The translations under genes and the position numbers were made by a program. A stretch of DNA of 64,000 nucleotides from Agromyces sp. H66 (GTDB lineage Bacteria > Actinomycetota > Actinomycetes > Actinomycetales > Microbacteriaceae), in the NCBI RefSeq assembly GCF_004959775.1, contig NZ_SJZG01000011.1:62001-126000 (forward strand), given 5' to 3'. The notes under the pieces are model-generated. The model ran no database searches. It was not told the origin of the DNA and saw nothing but the letters and a program-made list of their open reading frames with translations. The number at the start of each line of letters is the position of its first letter. Position 1 is the first letter of the stretch. Below are positions 54,596 through 64,000 of the stretch, piece by piece.

Positions 54596-55102
54596 ATGCC
54601 CCACCCAGCCGCCCGCCGCCCCCGCGGACTCCCCCGAACCGTGCTCACGACCGCGCTCGCGATCGCCGGCGGCATCGTGCTCGCCGGCTGCGCGCAGGCG
54701 GTCACCTTCGACGCCGCGCCCCACGCGACCGACCCCGACTGCGCCGCGGTCGTGGTGCGCCTGCCCGACACCGTGGCCGGCCTCGCCGAGCGCGAGACCA
54801 ACGCCCAGGGAACGGGCGCGTGGGGCACGCCGGCCGCCGTGCTGCTCCGCTGCGGCGTCGAACCGCCCGGGCCGACGACCGACCGGTGCGTGAGCGTCGA
54901 CGGCGTGGACTGGATCATCGACGACTCCGATGCCCCCAGGTTCCTGTTCACGACCTACGGCCGCACGCCCGCCGTGGAGGTGCTCGTCGACAACGACGTG
55001 GTGTCGGGATCGACGGCGATCGCCGACCTCTCGCCGGCGGTCGCCGCGATCCCCGCCGAGGGCGGCTGCGTCGGGCTCGAGGACGCCGGCGCGCCCGACT
55101 GA
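54596..55102 (+). CDS. DUF3515 family lipoprotein
   Basis: A 168-residue predicted lipoprotein with a Tat/Sec-like basic start, a hydrophobic segment (about 16-30) and the lipobox VLAGC (Cys near residue 32). The mature part has the DUF3515 pattern: CAAVVVRLPDTVAGLAERET, TPAAVLLRCGVEPPGPTTDRC and GVDWIIDD. Cys residues may form disulphides outside the cell. It usually neighbours thiL or ddl, as here. Function is unknown. ATG 54596 is set by the leaderless promoter. Confidence 0.9.
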   Translation: MPHPAARRPRGLPRTVLTTALAIAGGIVLAGCAQAVTFDAAPHATDPDCAAVVVRLPDTVAGLAERETNAQGTGAWGTPAAVLLRCGVEPPGPTTDRCVSVDGVDWIIDDSDAPRFLFTTYGRTPAVEVLVDNDVVSGSTAIADLSPAVAAIPAEGGCVGLEDAGAPD

Positions 55103-55117
55103 CGAACGCCGAGGGCC

Positions 55118-55136
55118 CGCCCGGCACGCCCGGGCG
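55118..55136. terminator. Short hairpin between DUF3515 gene and ddl
   Basis: CGCCCG (55118-55123) pairs with CGGGCG (55131-55136) around a 7-base loop in the 37-bp gap between two convergent stops. It is a weak bidirectional terminator candidate without T tract. Confidence 0.4.
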
Positions 55137-55139
55137 CGC

Positions 55140-56231
<1,092 letters not shown>

Positions 56232-57259
56232 CCTTCGTCCTTTCGCCCTGGGGCTCGTCGTCGGTCGTGAGGTGCGGTGCGATGTCCTTCGGGGCCAGCG
56301 TGCCCGCCAGCACCTGGCGGACCTGCTCGACGATGGGCATCTCGACGCCCTTCGCCCGCGCGAGTTCGAGGATGGGACCGACGGACGCGAGTCCCTCCGT
56401 GGTCTGCTGCATCTGGTTCACGACGTCGCTCAGGTGGTAGCCCTGGCCGAGCAGGCGCCCGGCGGTGTTGTTCCGCGACAGCGGCGACTGGCACGTCGCG
56501 ATGAGGTCGCCGAGTCCCGCGAGTCCCGAGAGCGTCTCGGGGTGCGCGCCGTAGGCGACGGCGAAGTCGGTCATCTCGACCAGGCCCCTCGTGATGATCG
56601 ACGCCTTGGTGTTCTCGCCATATCCGGCCCCGTCGACGATACCGATGGCGACTGCGATGAGGTTCTTCAGGACGCCGCCGAACTCGGTGCCGATGACGTC
56701 GGTGTTCACGAAGGAGTGGAAGTAGCGATTGCGGGCGACGGATGCCACGGACTGCGCGGTCTCGCGGCTCGTCGACGAGACGACCGCCGCGGTCGGCTGC
56801 TCCTTCGCGATCTCGAGCGCGAGGTTGGGGCCCGAGATGACCGCGATCTGCGACTCGTCGACGTGCAGCACGTCGGACATGACCTCGCTCATGCGCAGTC
56901 CGGTCGACTTCTCGACGCCCTTCATCAGCGAGATGACCGTCGACGCGGCGTGCAGGTGGGGGGCTGCGATCTTGAGGTGCTCGCGCAGCGCCTGGCTCGG
57001 CACCGAGACGTAGACCTGTTCGGCGCCCGCGAGCGCGAGGTCGAGCCGGCTCGTCGCCCGGAGGCTGAGCGGCAGGTTCACGCCGGCGAGGTAGTCGCTG
57101 TTGCGCTTGGCCTCCTGGATCTCGCGCGCGAGCTCGGGGCGGCGCGCCCAGACGACGACGTCGGCGCCCCCGTCGGCGAGGATCTTCGCGAAGGTCGTGC
57201 CCCAGCTGCCGGCGCCGAGCACCGCCACGCGTTTGCCGTGGGGCCTGCGGGGCTGGTTC

Positions 57260-58036
57260 CTACCCTTCAAGACGACCGGTCTCCTTCTGTCCGTGCGCCG
57301 CGGGATCCCAGCGCTCGGCCGGCGCGGGCTCGCCGCGGAGCTCGGCGAGGAGCGCCGCGATCGCGTCCATCAGTTCACCCGTCGCCTTCAGGAGCGTGGC
57401 CTGGTCGAGCGGCTTGCCGCGGTACGCGCTGAGGTCGAGGGGCTCGCCGATGGCGACCTGGATCGTCTTCCGCGGGAAGAAGCTGAGCTTCTTCCCGTAG
57501 CGCGGCAGCAACGCCTGGGTGCCCCAGTGCGCGATGGGCACGATGGGGATGCCTCGCTCCAGGGCGATGCGCACGGCGCCGGTCTTGCCGCGCATCGGCC
57601 ACAGGTCGGGATCGCGCGTGAGCGAGCCCTCGGGATAGACGACGACCATGCGGCCCTTCTCGACGAGCTCCTCCGCCGCTCGGAGCGCGGCGTGGCTCTG
57701 GCTGCCCGCACGCTCGACCGGGATCTGCCCGGAGGTACGCAGGAACCACGCGAGCACGGGGTTCTTGAAGAGCGAGGCCTTGGCGAGGAACCTGGGCGCC
57801 CGGCCGAGCTTCCAGCTCGCCATGCCGATGACGACGGGGTCGATCTCGCTGTAGTGGTTCGGGGCGAGCACGAACGCGCCGGCCTGCGGCATCCGCTCGG
57901 GGTGGTGGAACCGGAAGCGGATCGCCAGGTTCATCACCGGCAGGATGATCGCGGCGAGGACCCAGAAGAACGAGGGGCGGCGGGTCTCCGAGCGCGGCTT
58001 CGCGGCAGCGTCGGACGAGGAGTTCGCGGGTGGCAC
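57260..58036 (-). CDS. plsC: 1-acyl-sn-glycerol-3-phosphate acyltransferase
   Basis: PlsC adds the second acyl chain in phospholipid synthesis. The 258-residue membrane-associated protein has a hydrophobic N-terminal segment (about 24-40), the catalytic NHYSEIDP (H-x4-D), and VVYPEGSLTRD (EGS) motif, followed by VPIAHWG. The GTG start at 58036 has GGGGGA just ahead. Order murA-plsC-gpsA-ddl is typical of Microbacteriaceae and mycobacteria. Confidence 0.92.
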   Translation of the reverse strand: MPPANSSSDAAAKPRSETRRPSFFWVLAAIILPVMNLAIRFRFHHPERMPQAGAFVLAPNHYSEIDPVVIGMASWKLGRAPRFLAKASLFKNPVLAWFLRTSGQIPVERAGSQSHAALRAAEELVEKGRMVVVYPEGSLTRDPDLWPMRGKTGAVRIALERGIPIVPIAHWGTQALLPRYGKKLSFFPRKTIQVAIGEPLDLSAYRGKPLDQATLLKATGELMDAIAALLAELRGEPAPAERWDPAAHGQKETGRLEG

Positions 58037-58043
58037 TCCCCCA

Positions 58044-59414
58044 TTATCCTTCGAGTTCGAAGTCCGCCCCGAGGAGCTCGAGCTTCGTGATGAAATCCTC
58101 GTACCCGCGCGCGATGATGCCCACGTTCGACACGGTCGAGCGGCCCTCGGCCGTGAGAGCCGCGATGAGGTGGCTGAAGCCGCCGCGCAGGTCGGGCACC
58201 TCGATGTCGGCGCCGTGCAGCTGCGACGGGCCGGAGATCACGGCGGAGTGCTTGAAGTTGCGCTGGCCGAAGCGGCAGGGCCGCCCGCCGAGGCACTCCT
58301 TGTGCACCTCGATCGACGCGCCCATCTCGACGAGGGCGTCGACGAAGCCGAACCGCTGCTCGTAGACGGTCTCGTGCACGATCGAGACGCCCTTGGCCTT
58401 CGTGAGGGCGACGACGAGCGGCTGCTGCCAGTCGGTCATGAACCCGGGGTGCACGTCGGTCTCGATGATGACGGGCCGGAGCTCGCCGCCGGGGTGGTAG
58501 AAGCGGATGCCGTCGTCGTGGATCTCGAAGGCGCCGCCGACCTTGCGGAACACGTTGAGGAACGTCAGCAGGTCGGCCTGCTTGGCGCCGCCGACGAAGA
58601 TGTCGCCCTCGGTCGCGAGCGCCGCCGCGGCCCAGCTCGCGGCCTCGTTGCGGTCGGAGATCGCCCGGTGCGTGTAGCCGCTGAGCTTCTCGACGCCCTC
58701 GATGCGGATGACGCGGTCGGTGTCCACCGTGATGATGGCGCCCATCTTCTGCAGGATGTTGACCAGATCCATGATCTCGGGCTCGATCGCCGCTCCCGAA
58801 AGCTCGGTGATGCCGTCGGCGAGCACCGCGGTGAGGAGCACCTGCTCGGTCGCACCCACGCTCGGGTAGGGCAGTGACACCTTCGCGCCGTGCAGGCCGT
58901 TGGGTGCCGACATGCGGATGCCGGTCGGGAGCTTCTCGACGATGGCGCCGAAGTTGCGCAGCACCTCGAGGTGGTAGTCGATGGGCCGGTCGCCGATGCG
59001 GCAGCCGCCCAGGTCGGGGATGAACGCCTCGCCGAGCCGGTGCAGCAGCGGACCGCAGAACAGGATCGGGATGCGGCTGGAGCCCGCGTGCGCGTCGATG
59101 TCGGCCATGTGCGCCGTCTCGACGGCCGACGGGTCGAGGATGAGCTCGCCCTCGTCGACGCCGTGCGTGACCGTGACGCCGTGCACCTCGAGGAGGCCGC
59201 GCACGATGCGGACGTCGCTGATGTTCGGCACGTCCTTCAGGACGCTCGGGGTGTCGCCGAGGATCGCCGCGACCATCGCCTTCGTGACGAGGTTCTTGGC
59301 GCCCTTCAGCTCGATGCGACCGCGCAACGGCTTGCCGCCGTTGATGGTGATCCTGTCGACGTTCAGTCCGACCGCCGTACCGTGGTTCTTGGCATCCTGC
59401 CCGAGTGTGTTCAC
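58044..59414 (-). CDS. murA: UDP-N-acetylglucosamine 1-carboxyvinyltransferase
   Basis: MurA does the first committed step of peptidoglycan synthesis, the target of fosfomycin. The 456-residue protein has [25 protein letters not shown] at the start and the catalytic Cys138 in [13 protein letters not shown] Cys here predicts fosfomycin sensitivity at the enzyme level. [15 protein letters not shown] is in the second half. GTG 59414, with GGGAG 3 bases upstream, overlaps the leuD stop (GTGA). The coupling of leuCD to murA is noteworthy, since one promoter may drive both pathways. Confidence 0.95.
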   Translation of the reverse strand: MNTLGQDAKNHGTAVGLNVDRITINGGKPLRGRIELKGAKNLVTKAMVAAILGDTPSVLKDVPNISDVRIVRGLLEVHGVTVTHGVDEGELILDPSAVETAHMADIDAHAGSSRIPILFCGPLLHRLGEAFIPDLGGCRIGDRPIDYHLEVLRNFGAIVEKLPTGIRMSAPNGLHGAKVSLPYPSVGATEQVLLTAVLADGITELSGAAIEPEIMDLVNILQKMGAIITVDTDRVIRIEGVEKLSGYTHRAISDRNEAASWAAAALATEGDIFVGGAKQADLLTFLNVFRKVGGAFEIHDDGIRFYHPGGELRPVIIETDVHPGFMTDWQQPLVVALTKAKGVSIVHETVYEQRFGFVDALVEMGASIEVHKECLGGRPCRFGQRNFKHSAVISGPSQLHGADIEVPDLRGGFSHLIAALTAEGRSTVSNVGIIARGYEDFITKLELLGADFELEG

Positions 59415-60031
59415 AGACTCCCTGATTCTGCCGGCTCCCTGATGGGGAGCGTCTTCGGCCGCCAAGACTCCCGACGTGTCTCGAACTCGGCGATCGACTC
59501 CTCGTCCCGCAGGGTGAGCCCGATGTCGTCGAGCCCTTCGAGAAGCCTCCACCGAGTGTAGTCGTCGATGTCGAACGGCACCGTGAGCGCACCCGCGCTC
59601 ACCGTACGCTCAACCAGATCGACCGTGACGGGTATTCCCGGGTCGGCCTCGACGACCTCCCAGAGACGCTCGACGTCCTCGTAGGCGACCTGGGCCGCGA
59701 GCAGGCCCTGCTTGCCCGAATTTCCGCGGAAGATGTCGCCGAACCTGCTCGAGATCACGACGTCGAAGCCGTAGTCGCGCAGGGCCCAGACCGCGTGCTC
59801 GCGGCTCGAGCCCGTGCCGAAGTCGGGACCGGCGATGAGGATGCGGGCGCCCTGGTACTCGGGCCGGTTCAGGATGAACTCGGGGTCCTGCCGCCACGCG
59901 TGGAACAGGGCGTCCTCGAAGCCGGTCTTCGTGACCCGCTTGAGGAACACGGCCGGGATGATCTGGTCGGTGTCGACGTTCGAGCGTCGCAGCGGAACCG
60001 CGATGCCCGTGACGGTGCTGAACTTCTGCAT
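59411..60031 (-). CDS. leuD: 3-isopropylmalate dehydratase small subunit
   Basis: LeuD is the swivel subunit that with LeuC converts 2- to 3-isopropylmalate in leucine synthesis. The 206-residue protein has [22 protein letters not shown] at the start and the [17 protein letters not shown] motif. ATG 60031 lies 1 base after the leuC stop. It is co-transcribed with leuC behind a leader with Leu codons. Confidence 0.96.
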   Translation of the reverse strand: MQKFSTVTGIAVPLRRSNVDTDQIIPAVFLKRVTKTGFEDALFHAWRQDPEFILNRPEYQGARILIAGPDFGTGSSREHAVWALRDYGFDVVISSRFGDIFRGNSGKQGLLAAQVAYEDVERLWEVVEADPGIPVTVDLVERTVSAGALTVPFDIDDYTRWRLLEGLDDIGLTLRDEESIAEFETRRESWRPKTLPIREPAESGSL

Positions 60032-60032
60032 G

Positions 60033-61481
60033 TCAGCGCCCCTCCCCTTCGGTCTGCAGATCCCACGGGCTCGAGAGCGTGCCCCGGATCGCGGTGGCCG
60101 CCGCGACGAGCGGTGAGACGAGGTGCGTGCGGCCGCCCTTGCCCTGACGTCCCTCGAAGTTGCGGTTCGACGTCGAGGCGCAGCGCTCGCCGGGCGCCAG
60201 CTGGTCGGGGTTCATGCCGAGGCACATCGAGCAGCCCGCGAAGCGCCATTCGGCGCCGAACTCCTCGATGACCTTGTCGAGGCCCTCGGCCTCGGCCTCG
60301 AGTCGCACCCGCGCCGAACCGGGCACGACCATGACGCGAACGCCGTCGGCCTTCTTCTTGCCCTTGATGATCGACGCGAACGCGCGGAGGTCTTCGATGC
60401 GGCTGTTGGTGCACGACCCCATGAAGACCGCGTCGACCTTGATCTCCTTCAGCGGCGTACCGGGCTCGAGCGCCATGTACTCGAGGGCGCGCTCGGCGGC
60501 GGCGCGCTCGTGCTGGTCGTCGATCGCCGCGGGGTCGGGCACGGCGTCGGAGAGCGAGACGCCCTGGCCGGGGTTGGTGCCCCAGGTCACGAACGGCTCG
60601 AGCGCGTCGGCATCGATGAACACCTCGGCGTCGAACTCTGCGCCGTCGTCGGTGGGCAGCGTCTTCCAGTACTCGACGGCGGCGTCCCAGTCGGCGCCCT
60701 GCGGTGCGTGCGCGCGGCCTTCGAGATACGCGAACGTGGTCTCGTCGGGCGCGACCATGCCGGCCCGTGCGCCCGCCTCGATCGACATGTTGCAGATCGT
60801 CATGCGGCCGTCCATCGACAGCGAGCGGATGGCGCTGCCGCGGTACTCGAGCACGTAGCCCTGTCCGCCGCCCGTGCCGATCTTCGCGATGACGGCGAGG
60901 ATGATGTCCTTCGCGGTGACGCCGGGGCGGAGCTTGCCCTCGACGTTGATCGCCATCGTCTTGAACGGCTTCAACGGCAGGGTCTGCGTGGCGAGGACGT
61001 GCTCGACCTCGCTCGTGCCGATGCCGAACGCCATGGCGCCGAACGCGCCGTGCGTCGACGTGTGCGAGTCGCCGCAGACGACCGTGATGCCGGGCTGGGT
61101 GAGACCCAGCTGCGGGCCGACCACGTGCACGATGCCCTGCTCGACGTCGCCGAGCGAATGCAGCCGGATGCCGAACTCCGCGGCGTTGCGGCGCAGCGTC
61201 TCGATCTGGGTGCGGCTCGTCGGGTCGGCGATGGGACGGTCGATGGCGAGGGTCGGCGTGTTGTGGTCTTCCGTCGCGATCGTGAGGTCTGGCCGGCGCA
61301 CCGGACGCCCGGCCATGCGGAGACCGTCGAAGGCCTGCGGGCTCGTGACCTCGTGCACGAGGTGCAGGTCGATGTAGATGAGGTCGGGGGTGCCGGCGTC
61401 GCCCTTCTTCACGAGATGGGCGTCCCAGACCTTCTCGGCCAGGGTGCGGGGTCGGGTTTCCGGTGTGGGTACTGCGTTCAA
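60033..61481 (-). CDS. leuC: 3-isopropylmalate dehydratase large subunit
   Basis: LeuC carries the [4Fe-4S] cluster of isopropylmalate isomerase. The 482-residue aconitase-family protein has [28 protein letters not shown], the first cluster Cys in [12 protein letters not shown] and the C-x2-C pair in [12 protein letters not shown]. The start is TTG 61481 with GAGGAA 7 bases upstream; no ATG or GTG fits the conserved [12 protein letters not shown] start better. The 118-bp leader holds a small Leu-rich reading frame. Confidence 0.95.
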   Translation of the reverse strand: MNAVPTPETRPRTLAEKVWDAHLVKKGDAGTPDLIYIDLHLVHEVTSPQAFDGLRMAGRPVRRPDLTIATEDHNTPTLAIDRPIADPTSRTQIETLRRNAAEFGIRLHSLGDVEQGIVHVVGPQLGLTQPGITVVCGDSHTSTHGAFGAMAFGIGTSEVEHVLATQTLPLKPFKTMAINVEGKLRPGVTAKDIILAVIAKIGTGGGQGYVLEYRGSAIRSLSMDGRMTICNMSIEAGARAGMVAPDETTFAYLEGRAHAPQGADWDAAVEYWKTLPTDDGAEFDAEVFIDADALEPFVTWGTNPGQGVSLSDAVPDPAAIDDQHERAAAERALEYMALEPGTPLKEIKVDAVFMGSCTNSRIEDLRAFASIIKGKKKADGVRVMVVPGSARVRLEAEAEGLDKVIEEFGAEWRFAGCSMCLGMNPDQLAPGERCASTSNRNFEGRQGKGGRTHLVSPLVAAATAIRGTLSSPWDLQTEGEGR

Positions 61482-61518
61482 CGTTCGCTTCCTCAGAATC
61501 TGTGGTCAGCCGACGACG

Positions 61519-61553
61519 GACTCCGCGACGGGGATCGGCCTAGGAGGAGGCCC
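61519..61553 (-). promoter_or_regulatory. Candidate attenuator hairpin in the leuC leader
   Basis: On the minus strand CGGCGGGG (near the end of the leader peptide, about 61558-61551) can pair with CCCCGTCG (about 61533-61526), 8 bp with one G-T pair, enclosing the leader stop codon. A competing short pairing, GCCGA/TCGGC, lies just 3' of it. A ribosome stalled on the Leu codons would change which pairing forms. There is no U tract, so control could be by Rho-type or translational attenuation at the leuC TTG start. Confidence 0.45.
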
Positions 61554-61590
61554 CGCCGCGGCACAGAAGAAGAAGTCGTGGAGCGCGCAC
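61540..61590 (-). CDS. Leucine leader peptide upstream of leuCD
   Basis: A 16-residue frame, MRAPRLLLLCRGGASS, read from GTG 61590 (an ATG at 61593 would add one residue). It has four successive Leu codons, CTT CTT CTT CTG; CTT is rare in this genome, where CTC and CTG dominate. It stops at TAG, 58 bases before leuC. TAGCCT at 61602-61597 lies 6 bases before the GTG, so the message would be leaderless. This is the classic design of a ribosome-stalling leader that senses charged Leu-tRNA. Confidence 0.75.
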   Translation of the reverse strand: MRAPRLLLLCRGGASS

Positions 61591-61596
61591 CATCTC

Positions 61597-61602
61597 AGGC
61601 TA
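61597..61602 (-). promoter_or_regulatory. leu leader -10 box overlapping FHA gene stop codon
   Basis: TAGCCT on the minus strand. Its TAG is the stop codon of the FHA gene. The box ends 6 bases before GTG 61590 of the leader peptide, which predicts transcription starting on the leader's start codon. Confidence 0.55.
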
Positions 61603-62160
61603 CACCGTGTCGAGCGGCACCCGATCCAGCCGCACGGCGAACTCGCCGAGCAGCACGGTCGCCCCGCTCGGCGCCTCGGCGGGACGGCCGGGCTCGAGCT
61701 CGAGCGCCTCACCGTCGGGCGTGAGCAGGCGCGTGCCGTTCGTCGAGGAGAGATCGGTGACCTGCACCCGGCCGTGGACGGCCTCGATGCGCGCGTGCGT
61801 CTTGGACACCGATCTCGCGGGGTCGTCGAGCGCGATCACGGCCGCTCCGGGTCGGGCCGGATCGGGCACGGGGTCGCGGCCGAGCACCACCGGGCGCACG
61901 AGGAGCACCTCGATCCCGCCTGGCGCCCGAAGCCGCCAGGCCCCCTCCCCCGGGCTCGGCCCCGGCGCCTCGACCCGTTCCTCGGGGTTCGTCGGGACGA
62001 CCGCGCGCGGAGCACCGGCCGGCGGCACGATGCCGGGCGGCGGACTGAACGCGGGCAGCCCGCGCCGCGGGGCGGCCTGCACGGTGCGTTCGGGCGCGTC
62101 GCCCGGCTCCGCCGCCGGGATGAGCCCGGGCGGCGGCTCGATGAACTCCGGTGCGACCAC
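61600..62160 (-). CDS. FHA-domain protein
   Basis: A 186-residue protein with a Pro-rich N-terminal half (residues 1-75) and a C-terminal FHA domain that binds phosphothreonine: VVLGRDPVPD, SVSKTHARIEAVHGRVQVTDLSSTNGT and LLGEFAVRL. The GR, S-x-x-H and NGT residues needed for phosphopeptide binding are all present. The start is GTG 62160; TAGAGT (62172-62167) lies 6 bases ahead. It is downstream of a transglutaminase-like gene, so it may link a Ser/Thr kinase to envelope functions. Confidence 0.88.
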   Translation of the reverse strand: MVAPEFIEPPPGLIPAAEPGDAPERTVQAAPRRGLPAFSPPPGIVPPAGAPRAVVPTNPEERVEAPGPSPGEGAWRLRAPGGIEVLLVRPVVLGRDPVPDPARPGAAVIALDDPARSVSKTHARIEAVHGRVQVTDLSSTNGTRLLTPDGEALELEPGRPAEAPSGATVLLGEFAVRLDRVPLDTV

Positions 62161-62166
62161 GCGACC

Positions 62167-62172
62167 ACTCTA
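62167..62172 (-). promoter_or_regulatory. FHA gene -10 box overlapping upstream stop codon
   Basis: TAGAGT on the minus strand. Its TAG is the stop codon of the upstream transglutaminase-like gene, and it ends 6 bases before GTG 62160. There is no ribosome binding site, so a leaderless message is predicted, in addition to any read-through from upstream. Confidence 0.5.
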
Positions 62173-64000
62173 GCGACGTCGGCGCACCCGGTACCGGCTC
62201 ACGAGGCGGCGCAGTCGGCCCGCGGCGAGGGCGGCGGCGGCGACCGCGGCATCCGATGCCTCCCAGCGGTCGGCGACCACGGCGTCGCTCACCGCGCCGC
62301 CGCCGAACACGTCGCGGTCGATCGTCGCGGCGAGGCCGGCGAGACGGAGCGGCGACGAGGTGATCTCCGAGGCGCCGGGCGACGCCATGGGAGCGAGTCC
62401 CTGCTCGGCGAGCTGACGCTCGAGCGTGCGTGCCGACTGCAACCGCGAGCCCTGACCCGGCGGCTCGAGCCCGAGCTCGGCGTACCGATCGACGAGCTCC
62501 TCCCACGCGCCGGCCGCCCGTCGGTCGTTCGGGCCGCCTCGCCGCCTGCGTCGGCGCCGCGACGCCTTCATGATCGCGGCCACGAGCAGGGGGACGACGA
62601 GCGCGAGCGCCGGGATGCCGACCGCGGCGAGCGTCACCCAGACCCAGGCCGGCACGACGAAGGGACGGTCGCGGTCGTCGTCGGAGTCGTCGATCTCGAC
62701 GCTCGTGAGGAGCTGCTCCTCGTCCTTCTCGGCGCGCGGAGGCTGGCGCACCTGCGGCTGCGGCTCCGACTTCGGCTTGGGCGTCTGCTCCTGCGGCACG
62801 TCGACCTGGTCGGGGGTCGGGCGGAACGCCACCCATCCGACGCCGTCGAACGGCACCTCCACCCATGCGGTGACGTCGCGGCCCTGCACCTCCACCGCCG
62901 CATCGTCGTCACCGATGTCGGGGGCGAAGCCCATGACCACCCGGGCCGGATATCCGAGGTGCCGGGCCATGAGCGCCATGGCCGAGGCGTACTGCTCCTC
63001 GTCGCCGACCATCTGCGTGCGCGTGAACAGCTCGATGATGCGGTCGGCACCGTGCCCCGCGCGCGACGGCACGGTATCGGATGCGAGGCCGTGGCTCAGG
63101 AAGCCGTTGGTCTTCAGCGCCGTCTCGATGGCTCGAAGCTGCTCGATCGGGCTCGCCGCCTCGCCGACGTACTCGTCGGCCTTCGCCGCGACGACGTCGG
63201 GCACGTTCTCGACGGCCGGCATCGCGAGGTTGGCGACCGGCCGGTCGATGAGCTCATCGGTCTCGGGCTCGACCTGGAGACGGGCGTCGAGCTCGAACCT
63301 CGCACCCTCGGCAAGGCCGCTCGTGAGCACCGCGGTGCCGGCCGCCGGGTTGTAGCGCAGGTCGCCGGCCCGCCGGTCGGACGCGGCGTCCTCGAGACGC
63401 AGGGCTTCTCCGTAGCCGACCGTCGGCAGCCACACGTCGTCGTAGCCCGACACGTCGAACTCGACCCGGCGCGAGCTGCCCAAGGTTGCGAGCGGCGGTT
63501 CGGGCAGTCCCTCGCCGACGATTCCGTAGCCGCCCCCGTCGGGACCGACCTCGTCGGGGCCTGCGACGTTCCAGAGCCGGCCGGTGTAGGCGTCCATGGC
63601 GGCGAGCCGGATGACATCGCCCGGCTCGAGGCCGCGCACCTCGAACAGCGGGGTCTCGGCGAGATCCTTCGTGTAGTTGCGGAATCCCGAGAGCGGGCTC
63701 GGGAACTCCATCGGGTCGAAGGGCGGCACCACCTCGTCGCGGAGCACGAACCGGCCCGGCGTGACCGGCGCCACCGCGATGCCGGCGACGGCGCCGATCA
63801 CGACCGCCGCCGCGACCACGGTCGCGGTGCCCGCCACCTTCTGCCGCCGCAATCGGGCCACGCCGTCGCCGCCGCCCTCGATGCCGGTGCCGCGCCGCCA
63901 GGCGACCCAGACGAGCGCGACCACCGCGAACGCGACGCCGCGGATGCCCGCCAGGAACGCCTCGTCGGTGCCGAGGAGGATGCCCGACAGGTACAGCGCG
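62170..64000 (-). CDS. Transglutaminase-like membrane protein lacking catalytic residues (partial)
   Basis: The C-terminal 609 residues of a larger protein whose start lies beyond the window; the frame is open to the edge. Membrane segments are seen at the upstream end (AVVALVWVAW region, then VAGTATVVAAAVVIGAVAGIAV), followed by an extracellular transglutaminase-like domain and a later membrane segment (WVTLAAVGIPALALVVPLLVAAIM). Compared with the paralogue at 44644-46983, the active-site Cys (GYCVHFAS) is replaced (GDEEQYAS) and the His (LHAW) by Thr (VTAW). It is probably a non-enzymatic binding or structural protein. A MoxR-DUF58 pair is expected just outside the window. Confidence 0.85.
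   Translation of the reverse strand, partial: ALYLSGILLGTDEAFLAGIRGVAFAVVALVWVAWRRGTGIEGGGDGVARLRRQKVAGTATVVAAAVVIGAVAGIAVAPVTPGRFVLRDEVVPPFDPMEFPSPLSGFRNYTKDLAETPLFEVRGLEPGDVIRLAAMDAYTGRLWNVAGPDEVGPDGGGYGIVGEGLPEPPLATLGSSRRVEFDVSGYDDVWLPTVGYGEALRLEDAASDRRAGDLRYNPAAGTAVLTSGLAEGARFELDARLQVEPETDELIDRPVANLAMPAVENVPDVVAAKADEYVGEAASPIEQLRAIETALKTNGFLSHGLASDTVPSRAGHGADRIIELFTRTQMVGDEEQYASAMALMARHLGYPARVVMGFAPDIGDDDAAVEVQGRDVTAWVEVPFDGVGWVAFRPTPDQVDVPQEQTPKPKSEPQPQVRQPPRAEKDEEQLLTSVEIDDSDDDRDRPFVVPAWVWVTLAAVGIPALALVVPLLVAAIMKASRRRRRRRGGPNDRRAAGAWEELVDRYAELGLEPPGQGSRLQSARTLERQLAEQGLAPMASPGASEITSSPLRLAGLAATIDRDVFGGGAVSDAVVADRWEASDAAVAAAALAAGRLRRLVSRYRVRRRR

Overview
The window looks like a chromosomal segment of a high-GC actinobacterium, most likely a Microbacteriaceae member (Agromyces or a close relative; the genus is inferred, not proven). 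Reasons are the very GC-rich third codon positions, frequent GTG/TTG starts, ATGA/GTGA gene overlaps, many apparently leaderless genes, the actinobacterial order rplS-lepB-rnhB-DUF2469-yraN-comM-dprA, and a strongly repeated CGGATGCC octamer.

Positions 1 to about 3,325 are the right end of an integrated phage-like element: the C-terminus of a head-to-tail connector, small phage-type genes, a small Cys-rich protein, and a one-gene methyltransferase-nuclease fusion with its own promoter. The element ends inside dprA, whose 3' part is missing here. Next come comM, yraN, a DUF2469 gene, rnhB, lepB and rplS (4.1-8.3 kb), then a membrane protein and map.

From 9.9 to 21.9 kb lies a complete nitrate/nitrite assimilation and siroheme locus: nirD with a CbiX-type chelatase, divergent nirB-cobA-nnaR, narK-nasA-nasB-like, and a second CbiX chelatase. 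Four promoters here share one operator layout (GTnAC/GAAAC boxes in 11-bp steps, then exactly 10 bp to a TAGCGT/TACGCT -10 box). This points to joint control by GlnR and the locally encoded HemD-winged-helix protein NnaR.

The rest is mainly core genome. It includes trmD-rimM-khpA-rpsP; a GCS2 ligase, a GH1 glycosidase, a FemABX enzyme, a spermidine-synthase-like protein, and LVIVD/DUF305 envelope proteins; ffh and ftsY; an LLM oxidoreductase with a GH13 enzyme; smc; a tandem GNAT; mutM-rnc-rpmF-yceD; coaD-moxR-DUF58-transglutaminase; recG-TPR; rsmD; thiL with a divergent DUF3515 lipoprotein gene; and ddl/gpsA/plsC/murA/leuD/leuC. The window ends in an FHA gene and a second, catalytically degenerate transglutaminase-like membrane protein.

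The main observations are the shared nitrogen promoter architecture, a 16-codon leader peptide with four consecutive Leu codons before leuCD, a symmetric bidirectional leaderless promoter between thiL and the DUF3515 gene, three places where an upstream TAG stop forms the first half of the next gene's -10 box, and the element interrupting dprA. No rRNA, tRNA, CRISPR array or recognisable insertion sequence was seen.
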